64,000 nt of DNA from an uncultured Clostridia bacterium (lineage in GTDB: Bacteria > Bacillota > Clostridia > Christensenellales > UBA1242): contig CANQKH010000004.1 in assembly GCA_947624415.1 (NCBI GenBank), forward strand, positions 37,936 through 101,935, in the 5' to 3' direction. Each line of letters opens with the position of its first letter. Positions within the stretch are counted from its first letter, which is position 1. Below the pieces are notes generated by a model. The model had not been told where the DNA came from. It did not search any database and saw only the letters and a list, made by a program, of their open reading frames with translations. The position numbers and the translations under genes were made by a program. Of the stretch, positions 35,696 through 45,031 are shown piece after piece.

Positions 35696-38206
35696 CTACC
35701 TTTTTATGGCAACCTTATTATAGAAGTCAATAGTATCACCTTCCTTAAAGTCAATGTTATCCTTTAATTTTATACCGCATTCGAATCCTTTTAAAACCTC
35801 TGCCTTTTCATCTTTTACAATCTTTAATGACTCGATTGTTGTTCTTCCTATTTCCTCTTCACCGCGCTTAACTACTGCAATTGCGTTACGAATTGCCTTG
35901 CCATCTTTTATATAAGAACCTGCAACTTTTCCTGCTGAAGAAAGTTTGAAAACCATTCTAATTTCTGCACTTCCAATATATTGCTCCTCATATTTTATGC
36001 TAAGCATACCATTTATTACTGCAGTAATATCGTCAACTATTTCATATATAATTTTATATTCTTTTATTTCTACTTTCATATTTTCAGCAAGATTTTTTGC
36101 TCTTAAAGATGGTTTTGTATTAAAGCATATAATAACTGAACTTGTAGTCTGAGCCAAGTCCACATCACTTTCTGTAACAGCACCCGCTCCTGAATGGACA
36201 ATATTTACCTTTGCCTCTTCATTCCTTATTCCAAGAAGAGTTGCTTTGATTGCCTCAACAGATCCCATGGTGTCTGCTTTAAGGATTATATTAAGATTTT
36301 TAAGATTACCCTCTTGAACTCTGTTCATAAAATTATCAAGAGTTACACCACTTGAATGAGCGGCTCTTTCAGCTTTAATTTTTGCTATTCTTTCTTGTAT
36401 AACTTGTTTAGAAAGGTTCTCCTCAACTGCGTAAACACGATCACCCGCCGATGGAACATCATTAAATCCCAATATTGCTACAGGTTTAGAAGGTTCTGCA
36501 GATGAAATTGATTTGCCTGCATCATCATACATCGCTCTAACCTTTCCATAAGTAAGACCAGACATAATTGAGTCCCCAACGTGCAAAGTCCCATTTTGAA
36601 CAATAATTGAAGCAACAGGTCCTTTATTTTTATCAAGTTCTGCTTCTATTACAACTGCAGTTGCCATTTTATCAGGATTCGCCTTAAATTCTTGAACTTC
36701 GCTAACAAGAAGTATGGTTTGCTTTAAATCATCTAAGCCCATGCCGGTTTTTGCAGAAATTGGCACGCAAATTGCATCTCCGCCCCATTCTTCAGGCAAA
36801 ACTCCATTTTCTGCCAATTGTTGTTTAATCTTGTCAGGATTAGCACCCGGTTTGTCCATTTTATTGATGGCAACAATTATTGGAACATTAGCCGCCTTTA
36901 TATGATTAATAGCTTCAATAGTTTGAGGCATTACGCCATCATCGGCCGCAACTACGAGGATTGCTATATCAGTCGCTTTAGCACCACGTGCACGCATTTG
37001 TGTAAATGCAGCATGCCCAGGAGTATCTATAAAAGTGATTTCTTCACCATTAAATGAAATTTGATAAGCACCAATACTTTGAGTAATACCGCCTGCTTCA
37101 CCTGCCACAACATTAGTTTTCCTAAATGCATCCAACAAAGATGTTTTTCCGTGGTCAACATGCCCCATAACAGCAACAATAGGTGCTCTTTTTACAAGTT
37201 TCGCCTGATCATCTTCCATTGATGCAGATTCAATAAGTTTTTCTTCATAAGATTTGTCTGCTTTGAGTTCTAATGTGATTCCAAAATCACTTGCCACCAA
37301 TTCCGCTGTTTCAAAATCAATATTTGAATTAATTGTTGCCATTACTCCTATTAACATTAATTTTTTAACAATCTCGGTTACTGGTTTTCCAATTTTTTCA
37401 CTAAAATCTTTTACAGTTATTTCTTTTGACGTTAAAATAGCGTGCTTTATTGCTATTACATTTTGCTCTATTTTTTCTTTTTTCTTTTTTATGCTTTTCT
37501 TTGAGCCATAACTTAATTCTTCTATTCCATCTTCATCTTCAATAAAAATATTATTTCTTTTAGACAATTCTTTCTTTTTGTTGGAATTTTTTCTTTCATC
37601 ATAACCATTGCTATTGTGCTTTTGTGCATATTTTGTTTTATTTGCATAATTTCTATCATTTTTAACATCAATTTCTGTGGATGTTAAAGGGGTTGAAGAT
37701 GAGAAAGTCCTAAAATTATTTCCTTTTGACGAAACAAAATTGTTATTTCTAAATTTTTTATCTCCAGCATTTTTATTGTTAAAATTGTTATCTTTTTTAT
37801 CCTTATTATTAAAGCGATTATTATTGTTGTTGAAATTATTCTTGTTTTGCTGGCGATCCATAGGCTTATTGAAATTTTTGTTATTATTTTGATTTTTGTC
37901 AAATTTTTTGAAATTGTTATTATTGTTATTGTAATTTACCTTTTCGGCTTGTTTTTCGACAACAGAAACAGATTCAACCTCATGTTTAGATTGAATTACC
38001 TCTTCTTCTTTAATTGTCTCGACTTTTGTCGCCTCAGGTTTTGATATTTCATAAACTTCGATCTCTTTGAGCCTTTTAGAAATTCTATCACTTAATTGAT
38101 CTACTTTTCCTTTAACCTCTCGAAGAGATGAGATAATGTTTGAAATTTCTCCTTCCTTCTGTAAATCACGAATTTTCTTTAAATTTTCTAATGTTTGATT
38201 TGCCAA
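35696..38206 (-). CDS. infB: Translation initiation factor IF-2 with an Asn-rich linker
   Basis: GTPase that brings fMet-tRNA to the 30S subunit. Residues 90-170 are an Asn/Lys/Phe-rich low-complexity linker. An IF2-N domain lies near residues 250-315. The G domain starts near residue 345 with [18 protein letters not shown] (G1), [11 protein letters not shown] (G3) and [11 protein letters not shown] (G4). Domains II, III and the C-terminal tRNA-binding domain IV follow. The 836 residues are normal. Part of rimP-nusA-ylxR-ylxQ-infB-rbfA. Confidence 0.97.
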   Translation of the reverse strand: MANQTLENLKKIRDLQKEGEISNIISSLREVKGKVDQLSDRISKRLKEIEVYEISKPEATKVETIKEEEVIQSKHEVESVSVVEKQAEKVNYNNNNNNFKKFDKNQNNNKNFNKPMDRQQNKNNFNNNNNRFNNKDKKDNNFNNKNAGDKKFRNNNFVSSKGNNFRTFSSSTPLTSTEIDVKNDRNYANKTKYAQKHNSNGYDERKNSNKKKELSKRNNIFIEDEDGIEELSYGSKKSIKKKKEKIEQNVIAIKHAILTSKEITVKDFSEKIGKPVTEIVKKLMLIGVMATINSNIDFETAELVASDFGITLELKADKSYEEKLIESASMEDDQAKLVKRAPIVAVMGHVDHGKTSLLDAFRKTNVVAGEAGGITQSIGAYQISFNGEEITFIDTPGHAAFTQMRARGAKATDIAILVVAADDGVMPQTIEAINHIKAANVPIIVAINKMDKPGANPDKIKQQLAENGVLPEEWGGDAICVPISAKTGMGLDDLKQTILLVSEVQEFKANPDKMATAVVIEAELDKNKGPVASIIVQNGTLHVGDSIMSGLTYGKVRAMYDDAGKSISSAEPSKPVAILGFNDVPSAGDRVYAVEENLSKQVIQERIAKIKAERAAHSSGVTLDNFMNRVQEGNLKNLNIILKADTMGSVEAIKATLLGIRNEEAKVNIVHSGAGAVTESDVDLAQTTSSVIICFNTKPSLRAKNLAENMKVEIKEYKIIYEIVDDITAVINGMLSIKYEEQYIGSAEIRMVFKLSSAGKVAGSYIKDGKAIRNAIAVVKRGEEEIGRTTIESLKIVKDEKAEVLKGFECGIKLKDNIDFKEGDTIDFYNKVAIKR

Positions 38207-38208
38207 GC

Positions 38209-38496
38209 CTATTCTCCTTCCTTTAATAATTTTGAAATACTTTCACTCATCATTTTATTTTTTATTCCTATAATTTTGCAATTATTTATAGATGTTATTT
38301 CATCTAAGTTTTTGACAGAAATTATTTCTTTATCTTTATATTGTTCGATAATTTTAAGGGTATTTTTTTGTGCAGATTCATCATAAATAATTAAATAAAG
38401 TTTTTTTCTGTAATTTTTTAATTTCTCTCCCCCTATAATTAAATACCCAGCCTTTCTTGATATATTTATATAGCCTTTAATCTTGTCTAGATTCAA
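38209..38496 (-). CDS. ylxQ: L7Ae-family RNA-binding protein (YlxQ-like)
   Basis: A 95-residue protein of the L7Ae/L30e fold that binds kink-turn RNA. INISRKAGYLIIGGEKLKN and LYLIIYDESAQKNTLKIIEQYKDKEII match the family. Its start overlaps the YlxR gene by 20 bases and it precedes infB, the standard position. Confidence 0.9.
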   Translation of the reverse strand: MNLDKIKGYINISRKAGYLIIGGEKLKNYRKKLYLIIYDESAQKNTLKIIEQYKDKEIISVKNLDEITSINNCKIIGIKNKMMSESISKLLKEGE

Positions 38497-38740
38497 TTAT
38501 ACAATCCTCCACGGTTTTATAAACCTCATCTTCTATGTTACACTTAAATGCTTTATTTAATAATTTTTGTTTTTTTAATTTTGATAGACAATTCAAATCT
38601 TTACAAATATAAGCCCCTCTTCCATTTTTTTTACCTGTCGTGTCAACTGCAATTTCTCCATCTTTACTTTTTACAATACGTAAAAGTTCTTTTTTTGTCT
38701 TCATTTGACGACAAGCAATACACATTCTTTCTTTGTCCAT
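38477..38740 (-). CDS. ylxR: YlxR family protein (RnpM)
   Basis: An 87-residue protein with the family signature RMCIACRQMKTKKELLRIVKSKDG followed by DTTGKKNGRGAYICKDLNCL. YlxR/RnpM of B. subtilis has been reported to modulate RNase P. Encoded right after nusA. Confidence 0.93.
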   Translation of the reverse strand: MDKERMCIACRQMKTKKELLRIVKSKDGEIAVDTTGKKNGRGAYICKDLNCLSKLKKQKLLNKAFKCNIEDEVYKTVEDCIIESRQD

Positions 38741-38755
38741 ATTCCTCTCTTAGTT

Positions 38756-39937
38756 TTATTCGTTATCTTCACTATCTGGTTTAAATTCATCCATAGAAGG
38801 CAATTCTTCAATTTCCTCAAAGTTATTCAAAGCTTCAAATGCATCATCGTCATTCAATTCTGTTAATTCATATTCAGGTTCTTTAACTGTGGCATTTGCT
38901 AACGAACTTTGTGGTTTGACTTCAATCTTCCAGCCCGTTAATTTTGCTGCCAAACGAACATTTTGCCCGTTTTTACCAATAGCCAAGGAAAGTTTATCAT
39001 CTGGAACAATTACTCTTGAAGAATGTAAACTTTCATTTGTTTCAACACTTATAACTTGTGCAGGACTAAGCGCTTTGGCTATATACTCAAGAGGATCATC
39101 ACTATATTCTACCAAATCAATTTTTTCGCCATTAATTTCAGAAATTATTGTATCTATTCTTTGACTGTGAAAACCAACACACGTGCCAATTGCATCAACA
39201 TTTGGTTTTTCGCTATATATTGCAACCTTTGTCCTATTCCCGGCATCTCTTGCTATATTTTTTATTTTAACATCTCCGCTTAGGACTTCTGGTATTTCTA
39301 ATTCAAATAATTTCCTAATAAAACCAACATTGCTTCTGGTAACTTGAATTTGTGTTCCCTTAAACGAATCTTTAATCTTTTTTACATAAACTTTGACTCT
39401 ATCACCGATATTAAATTTTTCTCCTGGAATTTGATCGGCAGGCAACATAACTCCTTCTGTGTGAGAGTTTGATATTTGAACATAAATTGTTCCATTATCA
39501 ATTCTCTTAACAATTGTAGTTAAAAGTTCATCTTCCTTTTCAGCCAACTCTGCAAGTGCCATTTGTTTTTCTAATTCTTTAATTTTTTGCATAACAACTT
39601 GTTTTGCAGTTTGGGCTGCTATTCTACCAAAATCTTTTGTTGATTCTTCAGTCAAAACAACATCACCAACCTTATGGGATTTTTTAATTAAACGTGCTTC
39701 ACTTAATGAAATTTGTTTGTCTGGATCCTCTACTTCATTCACAACTGTTTTGTAAGAATAGATTTTTATAGTTGCTTTTTCTGGATTTAATTTTACCATG
39801 GCAGATTTTGCTTCACCATACATCTTTTTATATGCTGATGTAAGTGCGGTTTCCAATGTCGATATAAACGTTTGCTTATCAATCTTTTTTTCTACTTCTA
39901 AGTCATCAAGGGCTTGAAAGAAATCTTTATTAATCAT
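38756..39937 (-). CDS. nusA: Transcription factor NusA
   Basis: RNA polymerase-binding factor acting in pausing, termination and antitermination. The N-terminal domain (MINKDFFQALDDLEVEKKIDKQTFISTLETALTSAYKK) is followed by S1 (VKRIDNGTIYVQI) and two KH domains with GTCVGFHSQRIDTIISEINGEKIDLVEY and DKLSLAIGKNGQNVRLAAKLTGWKIEV. The C-terminus is a short acidic tail without the acidic repeats of proteobacterial NusA. The 393 residues are normal for Bacillota. Confidence 0.97.
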   Translation of the reverse strand: MINKDFFQALDDLEVEKKIDKQTFISTLETALTSAYKKMYGEAKSAMVKLNPEKATIKIYSYKTVVNEVEDPDKQISLSEARLIKKSHKVGDVVLTEESTKDFGRIAAQTAKQVVMQKIKELEKQMALAELAEKEDELLTTIVKRIDNGTIYVQISNSHTEGVMLPADQIPGEKFNIGDRVKVYVKKIKDSFKGTQIQVTRSNVGFIRKLFELEIPEVLSGDVKIKNIARDAGNRTKVAIYSEKPNVDAIGTCVGFHSQRIDTIISEINGEKIDLVEYSDDPLEYIAKALSPAQVISVETNESLHSSRVIVPDDKLSLAIGKNGQNVRLAAKLTGWKIEVKPQSSLANATVKEPEYELTELNDDDAFEALNNFEEIEELPSMDEFKPDSEDNE

Positions 39938-39951
39938 ATTTTATCTCCTCT

Positions 39952-40416
39952 TTATTTCAATGTTATCACTGGCACAACATGAGCCACATTCTTTTTTTCG
40001 AAAGTCTTTTCCTTTCCGTCAATTTCTAGTGTGAATTTTTCGTCATCAAAGGAAATTAATTTGCCTTCAAAATTCTTTTTACCATTTTCTTTTGCAAAAA
40101 GAGTAACCTCTATTGTTTTATTTAAATTTCTTTGATAATCTCGTGCAAGTTTTAATGGGCGATCAATTCCTGGTGAACTTACGTTTAAAATATATGGTTG
40201 GTCGTTTGTAGGGTTTAACTCCTCCAATAATCCATCAATTGCTTTTGACACTTTTTCGCAATCATCGACCTTGATGCCATTATCATTGTCAATAAAAAAC
40301 GTTAAATTCATTCCATCCGATTTTTTTGAGTATTCGACTTCAATCACCTCATAACCCAGTTCCTCTATGACTGGCACAACCTTTTCTTCGCAAATACTTT
40401 TTACCTTACTAGCCAA
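39952..40416 (-). CDS. rimP: Ribosome maturation factor RimP
   Basis: 30S assembly factor. I take the TTG at 40414-40416 as start (LASKVKSICEEKVVPVIEELGYEVIEVEY, 154 residues), because agggggaa lies seven bases upstream; the track start at 40470 runs through the leader hairpin. The conserved middle NVSSPGIDRPLKLARDYQRNLNKTIEV and the SH3-like C-terminus are clear. First gene of the long rimP-nusA-infB operon. Confidence 0.94.
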   Translation of the reverse strand: MASKVKSICEEKVVPVIEELGYEVIEVEYSKKSDGMNLTFFIDNDNGIKVDDCEKVSKAIDGLLEELNPTNDQPYILNVSSPGIDRPLKLARDYQRNLNKTIEVTLFAKENGKKNFEGKLISFDDEKFTLEIDGKEKTFEKKNVAHVVPVITLK

Positions 40417-40436
40417 AATAATTCCCCCTTTTACGA

Positions 40437-40471
40437 AGTGAGGAGCGTTGCAATTATGCACGCTCCTCACT
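40437..40471 (-). promoter_or_regulatory. Stem-loop at the 5' end of the rimP-nusA-infB mRNA
   Basis: AGTGAGGAGCGT pairs perfectly with ACGCTCCTCACT (12 bp, GC-rich for this genome) around an 11-base loop. It should begin about 9 nt after the transcription start and end about 9 nt before the Shine-Dalgarno. There is no T tract, so it is not an intrinsic terminator. Possible roles are 5'-end protection or protein binding. Confidence 0.85.
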
Positions 40472-40487
40472 CTACTAGTATGCTAAT

Positions 40488-40516
40488 ATTATAACAAAGA
40501 TAATAATTAAAATCAA
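40488..40516 (-). promoter_or_regulatory. Promoter of the rimP-nusA-infB operon
   Basis: TTGATT, 17 bases, TATAAT on the minus strand, 14 bases downstream of the PolC-like stop codon. Confidence 0.8.
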
Positions 40517-40529
40517 GTATTTTTGCTAA

Positions 40530-42062
40530 TTATTTTAATTTATTTAATTCTAGAAGAACTTGTGCTGTTGCGAAGGCATCGTTGTATGCCCTATGAGCAC
40601 CTTCTAGTGTCAATCCTAATGCTTTAACAATTGTGCCCAATTTATAATTATTTGTTTTTATTTTTGATTGTCTTGCGACAATAAAAGCATCCACAACTTC
40701 ATTTTCAAATTTAATACCAATTTCCGTTGCAACTTTCTGCACAAATTTCAAGTCAAACCCAATTATATTGTAGCCACTTATACAACAGCCCTTACTCCAT
40801 TCATAAAAATCGTATATTACATCTTCAATTCGTGGAGCACTTGAGACCATCTCATTGGTGATATGAGTTAATTCTTGAACTTCTTCGGGTATAGAAAATT
40901 TTGGCTTGGCAAAACTAGAAAATCGTTCAGTTACCTCACCATGTTCTATTTTTACAGCACCTAATTCAGTTATTTCGCATATATCTGGGTCAAGCCCTGT
41001 CGTTTCAATATCAAAAACAACAATATTATTATTCATTATAAAATCATTATATCTTGCTTTTTCTACAAGAAAATTTTCTTGTTCTTCCCTTGGTAAAATA
41101 TCTGGGAATACTACTTTTTTATGTATAAAAGTATTATCAACACCAATTTCTATTACTTCTTTTTCTACCAATGAAGCGGCTGATATTTTCCTTATATAAT
41201 ATGTTAATTTGCCATTTAAACCTGTTTTTATATCCCCTACGCAAACAACCATAAATAAATCTTCTAGTGCATCTATTTCTTTGTCATGTGTTTTTCCACA
41301 AAAATAAACGCAATCAATTGTTCCTTCATTGTCTTTTAATTGAAAAGTATATAAAATTCTTTCTTGGCCTGCCCGCTTTCCCTTTTTTTGTATAAAGGTT
41401 TTTCTTTCTTTCTTACTGATGAACCCCGACAAAATAACTGAAGATTTACTTGTATGTATATCTGAAATATATTCAGGTTTTGGAACTATTTCTCCACCAA
41501 CTATTTTCTTTTCAATTTTCACTTCGTATCGTCTTGTTTTTTCAGCAATTGGAGGCAATTCAACTTGCTCGATTTCATTAGGTAGCGTATCTTCATTTGC
41601 CTCAATATTTACCTGAACATTGGCTATAAATTGTTTTTCAAGGTATTTACGCAAATTATTTGCAAGATTTACGTCGTCTATGAGAGAAAAAATATCTTGA
41701 TTTAATTTTATATTTAATGTTACATTTTGTTCAAAATGTGATGAAGTAATGTTATCTCTTTCAATATAAGGAAAGATAGATTTTGAATTTTCCATCAAAT
41801 ATTCTATAGTGGAATCAACGATCAATCTTTCGTCCAAAAAACTTCTTTTGAATTTAACTTTAACCTGTCCGTTTAATCTTAATAATTTTTTATAAAAATC
41901 CAAGACATCTACCCTAATTTCTTCAGGCAATTCTTCTATTTGATATGGATATAAAAAAGTTATGGTGCATAATTGAGTTTCTTCCTCATACACCACACTT
42001 AAAAGTTTTAAAAAATTATATTTTCCTTTGTATTCAATATTTAACTTTTCAAGCGTATCCAT
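40530..42062 (-). CDS. PolC-like protein reduced to N-terminal, OB and exonuclease domains
   Basis: It lies between rseP and rimP, where many Bacillota carry the replicative polymerase polC, but has only 510 residues. Residues 1-190 resemble the PolC N-terminal region (FPYIERDNI, HFEQNVTLNIK). Residues about 215-315 form the OB fold (VILSGFISKKERKTFIQKKGKRAGQ). From about 345 comes a DEDDh exonuclease with all motifs: FDIETTGLD, ISGYNIIGFD and HRAYNDAFATAQ. The PHP and polymerase domains are absent. It starts at the ATG at 42060-42062, chosen because a consensus promoter ends seven bases upstream; no Shine-Dalgarno is present. It could proofread for another polymerase; full polC or dnaE must be elsewhere. 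Confidence 0.88.
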   Translation of the reverse strand: MDTLEKLNIEYKGKYNFLKLLSVVYEEETQLCTITFLYPYQIEELPEEIRVDVLDFYKKLLRLNGQVKVKFKRSFLDERLIVDSTIEYLMENSKSIFPYIERDNITSSHFEQNVTLNIKLNQDIFSLIDDVNLANNLRKYLEKQFIANVQVNIEANEDTLPNEIEQVELPPIAEKTRRYEVKIEKKIVGGEIVPKPEYISDIHTSKSSVILSGFISKKERKTFIQKKGKRAGQERILYTFQLKDNEGTIDCVYFCGKTHDKEIDALEDLFMVVCVGDIKTGLNGKLTYYIRKISAASLVEKEVIEIGVDNTFIHKKVVFPDILPREEQENFLVEKARYNDFIMNNNIVVFDIETTGLDPDICEITELGAVKIEHGEVTERFSSFAKPKFSIPEEVQELTHITNEMVSSAPRIEDVIYDFYEWSKGCCISGYNIIGFDLKFVQKVATEIGIKFENEVVDAFIVARQSKIKTNNYKLGTIVKALGLTLEGAHRAYNDAFATAQVLLELNKLK

Positions 42063-42069
42063 AAAATTT

Positions 42070-42098
42070 ATTTTATAACACAAAATGCAAAATGTCAA
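42070..42098 (-). promoter_or_regulatory. Promoter of the PolC-like exonuclease gene, leaderless type
   Basis: TTGACA, 17 bases, TAAAAT, then seven bases to the ATG. The -10 box overlaps the rseP stop codon. Confidence 0.7.
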
Positions 42099-43254
42099 TT
42101 AAAATTACAGCACCGAATAAAATGAATAATCCTATAGTATGAATCATATTTTCAATTTCTCTCTTTATCGGTTTTTTACGTATTGCCTCGATTGTAGTAA
42201 ACAAAACGTGTGAACCATCCAGTGCTGGAATTGGCAAAATATTAAAAATAGCAAGGTTTGCAGAAATTAAAGGTATTAATAATAATAAATTCATCGCGTT
42301 TGCCCTGGTAAAACTTGCAATGGTTGCAATTGTTGTTATTGGGCCACCGATAGAAGATAATGGAAGTTGAAATGTTATTAATAACCATAAACTTTTTAGA
42401 ACAACAAAAGCCAAACCAAATGCAAAAGGCACAGCCCTTTTTACGGCTTCTATAAAGGTATGGACATATGCTTTTGCCTCAAAATTACAAACATAAATAT
42501 ATTGAAAATCTTCAGTAGGCTTATTTTCTTCATCATATTTTTGTATTTTTACAAGGTAAGGTGCAATCTTTATATTCTTATACTTCCCATCTCTTTTTAC
42601 AACAGCATCAAAAATAGCACTCTCTCTATAGTTCTCATCTGGTAAATTTTCTTGATTGCTATTTAATGAAATTAAAATGCTTGACATTAAATCTTGATAT
42701 GTTGTTCCATAGGCAAAATCGATTTTTTTGCCATTCATCGAAACTACAACATCACCTTCTTGCAACATTTCATCCTCATTTAAATTGTATTTTATAACTT
42801 CTAATACTTGATCCTTATTTAAGCCGTTTACCTGTTCAATTTTTGCATAACTTGAAGCCGATGTGTCAATTATTGATTTTACCTGAGGAATGTCATATCC
42901 AATAGAACATAGAAGTATTAATGAAAATATAACGGCTGTAGCAAAATTAAATGTTACACCTGCTAAAAAAACAAGAATGCGTTTCCAAGGTTTTTGATTG
43001 CTGAAGGCTTCGGGATCGTTGGCACTTGTTTCATCTTCACCGGCAAATGCGCAATATCCTCCTAACGGAAATAATCTTAGTGAAATTAATTCACCTCTTT
43101 TGTTTTTATGAGAAAAGAGGGCTTTGCCAAAGCCAACAGAAAATTCTGTTATTTTAAAATTCAACATTCGACCTATGGTATAGTGTCCAAATTCATGTAT
43201 TAAAACCATAAATAAAAGGACAACAACGGCTAATATAATATATAATATAGACAT
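42073..43254 (-). CDS. rseP: Site-2 protease RseP/RasP
   Basis: Intramembrane zinc metalloprotease that cleaves anti-sigma factors and remnant signal peptides. The zinc site HEFGHYTIGRM is in the first membrane helix, and the third ligand is in NILPIPALDGSHVLF near residue 345. A PDZ-like domain lies in between (EGDVVVSMNGKKIDFA). Four membrane segments. The 393 residues are normal. In Bacillus dxr precedes rasP; here a tandem repeat occupies the 82 bases after cdsA. Confidence 0.95.
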   Translation of the reverse strand: MSILYIILAVVVLLFMVLIHEFGHYTIGRMLNFKITEFSVGFGKALFSHKNKRGELISLRLFPLGGYCAFAGEDETSANDPEAFSNQKPWKRILVFLAGVTFNFATAVIFSLILLCSIGYDIPQVKSIIDTSASSYAKIEQVNGLNKDQVLEVIKYNLNEDEMLQEGDVVVSMNGKKIDFAYGTTYQDLMSSILISLNSNQENLPDENYRESAIFDAVVKRDGKYKNIKIAPYLVKIQKYDEENKPTEDFQYIYVCNFEAKAYVHTFIEAVKRAVPFAFGLAFVVLKSLWLLITFQLPLSSIGGPITTIATIASFTRANAMNLLLLIPLISANLAIFNILPIPALDGSHVLFTTIEAIRKKPIKREIENMIHTIGLFILFGAVILIDILHFVL

Positions 43255-43264
43255 TTTACCTCGT

Positions 43265-43344
43265 ATTGATATTTTATTATATTAATTGATATTTTATTAT
43301 ATTAATTGATATTTTATTATATTAATTGATATTTTATTATATTA
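43265..43344. repeat. Four exact tandem copies of a 20-bp repeat
   Basis: The unit attgatattttattatatta occurs four times in a row at 43265, 43285, 43305 and 43325, with no mismatch. It fills the gap between the cdsA stop codon (which lies in the last copy) and the rseP Shine-Dalgarno. Each copy holds TATAAT on the minus strand. Exact copies suggest recent expansion by slippage. Confidence 0.97.
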
Positions 43345-44299
43345 AAAGAAAAATTATACTAAAAGATATAAACACAATTGGTGCTACAATAAAGTGTGAA
43401 TCAAATCTATCTAATATTCCTCCATGCCCCGGCATAATTTTCCCAGAATCCTTAATACCGGCACTTCTTTTAAAGAAACTTTCAAGTAAATCTCCTCCCT
43501 GTCCTACTAAGGAACCTACTGCCGAAATAATACCGACTTTCCAAAGAGTTATATTTGCTCTTGAAAGTAAAGTAGACATAGAAGGCACTGCATTAAACAA
43601 GCAAAATACTGTTATTGATAAAAGCACACACCAAATAAGGCCTCCTATAGCACCAGATATTGTTTTCTTTGGACTAATTTTGGGTGCTAATTTCTTTCCA
43701 CCGATTACGCTACCTGTAAGATAAGCAAATGTATCAGTAAATATTGGAATAAGAAAAGCTAATAACAGACAGAAAAATGAAATTTTTCCACCAAAATCTG
43801 TTAGTGCAAATGTTGAAGATAAATCTTCAAAATGATTTATTAATACTAAAAATGATATTAAAAATGTTGGATAAATAAACACTACCGCAGTGTTTAATGC
43901 TTTAATAATTGAAAATTTCCATATAGAAGTAATATCTTTCCTGGTCTTCAATTCTATTCTCGTTTTCTTAAATGAAATTAATGGGATTAAGAAAGATATT
44001 ATGAAAAACAGCACCATTGTTGCTACCGCAATTATAATTGTATACAAAACTCCAATTTGTGCATCATATTTAATTCCTAAAATATACGCCAACAGCAAAA
44101 AGCACGGAAAAATGGTGGATAAATATTTATCGTTAAATCTACCCATTTTTGTGAGCAGTCTTGACATTTCAAAACTACCTATTATTGCTATTAGCAAAAT
44201 AACTGCATCAAAAAAATAATTGCTAACAAAAATTTTTAATATAAAAGATATTGCTAATATAAATATAAAAACTATTGATGACATTAATCTTGTCTTCAC
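43337..44299 (-). CDS. cdsA: Phosphatidate cytidylyltransferase
   Basis: Integral membrane enzyme making CDP-diacylglycerol for phospholipid synthesis. The C-terminal signature is intact: LIPIFTDTFAYLTGSVIGGKKLAPKISPKKTISGAIGG and then GGDLLESFFKRSAGIKDSGKIMPGHGGILDRFDS. About eight membrane helices. The 320 residues are slightly longer than usual. It overlaps uppS by four bases. Confidence 0.96.
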   Translation of the reverse strand: MKTRLMSSIVFIFILAISFILKIFVSNYFFDAVILLIAIIGSFEMSRLLTKMGRFNDKYLSTIFPCFLLLAYILGIKYDAQIGVLYTIIIAVATMVLFFIISFLIPLISFKKTRIELKTRKDITSIWKFSIIKALNTAVVFIYPTFLISFLVLINHFEDLSSTFALTDFGGKISFFCLLLAFLIPIFTDTFAYLTGSVIGGKKLAPKISPKKTISGAIGGLIWCVLLSITVFCLFNAVPSMSTLLSRANITLWKVGIISAVGSLVGQGGDLLESFFKRSAGIKDSGKIMPGHGGILDRFDSHFIVAPIVFISFSIIFLLI

Positions 44300-44994
44300 T
44301 TTACGCCTCCGTATCTTCTATCCCTCTTTTGATATGTCTTTAAAACTTTTATAAATTCTCTTTCATTAAAATCTGGCCAATAAACTTTTGGGAAGTAAAA
44401 TTCACTATATGCCATTTGATACAAAAGAAAATTTGAAACGCGTTGTTCACCACTAGTACGAACAATTATATCTGGGTCTGGTAAATTTTTAGTGTCTAAA
44501 TATTTAATAAAAAGTTCGTTGTTTACTTCATGATGACTTTCTTTTATTAGTTTATTAATCGCTCTTAAAATCTCATCTCTTCCACCATAATTAAGTGCTA
44601 AAGTTAGAGTGAGTTTATCACATTTCTCAGTTTTTCTTCTTGCATCCTCTAAAATAGAAACTAAATCTTCGGGAAATGGATTTAGTGTTCCAATATAATT
44701 TATTTTTACACTATCACCGACAAATTTATCTCTATTTTCTGATATATAATTCCGCACTAACTGAAAAATACCATCTATTTCTTCTTTATCCCTTTTCCAA
44801 TTTTCAGTAGAAAAAGCAAACAATGTCAAAAATTTAATACCATATTTTAAACAATACTCAATGGTTCGTTCAACTGCAAATATCCCGACCTTATGACCGT
44901 AATTTCTAGGAAATCCTCTTTTTTTTGCCCATCTGCCATTCCCATCCATAATAATTGCTAAATGATTAGGTATTTTTTTTGGTTTAAAAGTCAT
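44296..44994 (-). CDS. uppS: Undecaprenyl diphosphate synthase (cis-prenyltransferase)
   Basis: Makes the C55 lipid carrier for cell wall synthesis. N-terminal HLAIIMDGNGRWAKKRG with the catalytic Asp, LTLFAFSTENWKR, LTLALNYGGRDEI, and the C-terminal PDIIVRTSGEQRVSNFLLYQMAYSEFYF. The 232 residues are normal. It lies between frr and cdsA as usual. Confidence 0.97.
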   Translation of the reverse strand: MTFKPKKIPNHLAIIMDGNGRWAKKRGFPRNYGHKVGIFAVERTIEYCLKYGIKFLTLFAFSTENWKRDKEEIDGIFQLVRNYISENRDKFVGDSVKINYIGTLNPFPEDLVSILEDARRKTEKCDKLTLTLALNYGGRDEILRAINKLIKESHHEVNNELFIKYLDTKNLPDPDIIVRTSGEQRVSNFLLYQMAYSEFYFPKVYWPDFNEREFIKVLKTYQKRDRRYGGVK

Positions 44995-45031
44995 TTTATT
45001 ATAGTCCTTTTTTTATAAATTTTCTTAAAGA

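Noticed and set aside
37677-38044. Leu/Phe-rich plus-strand ORFs in the infB region
   Set aside because: They are antisense shadows of the Asn-rich IF-2 linker.
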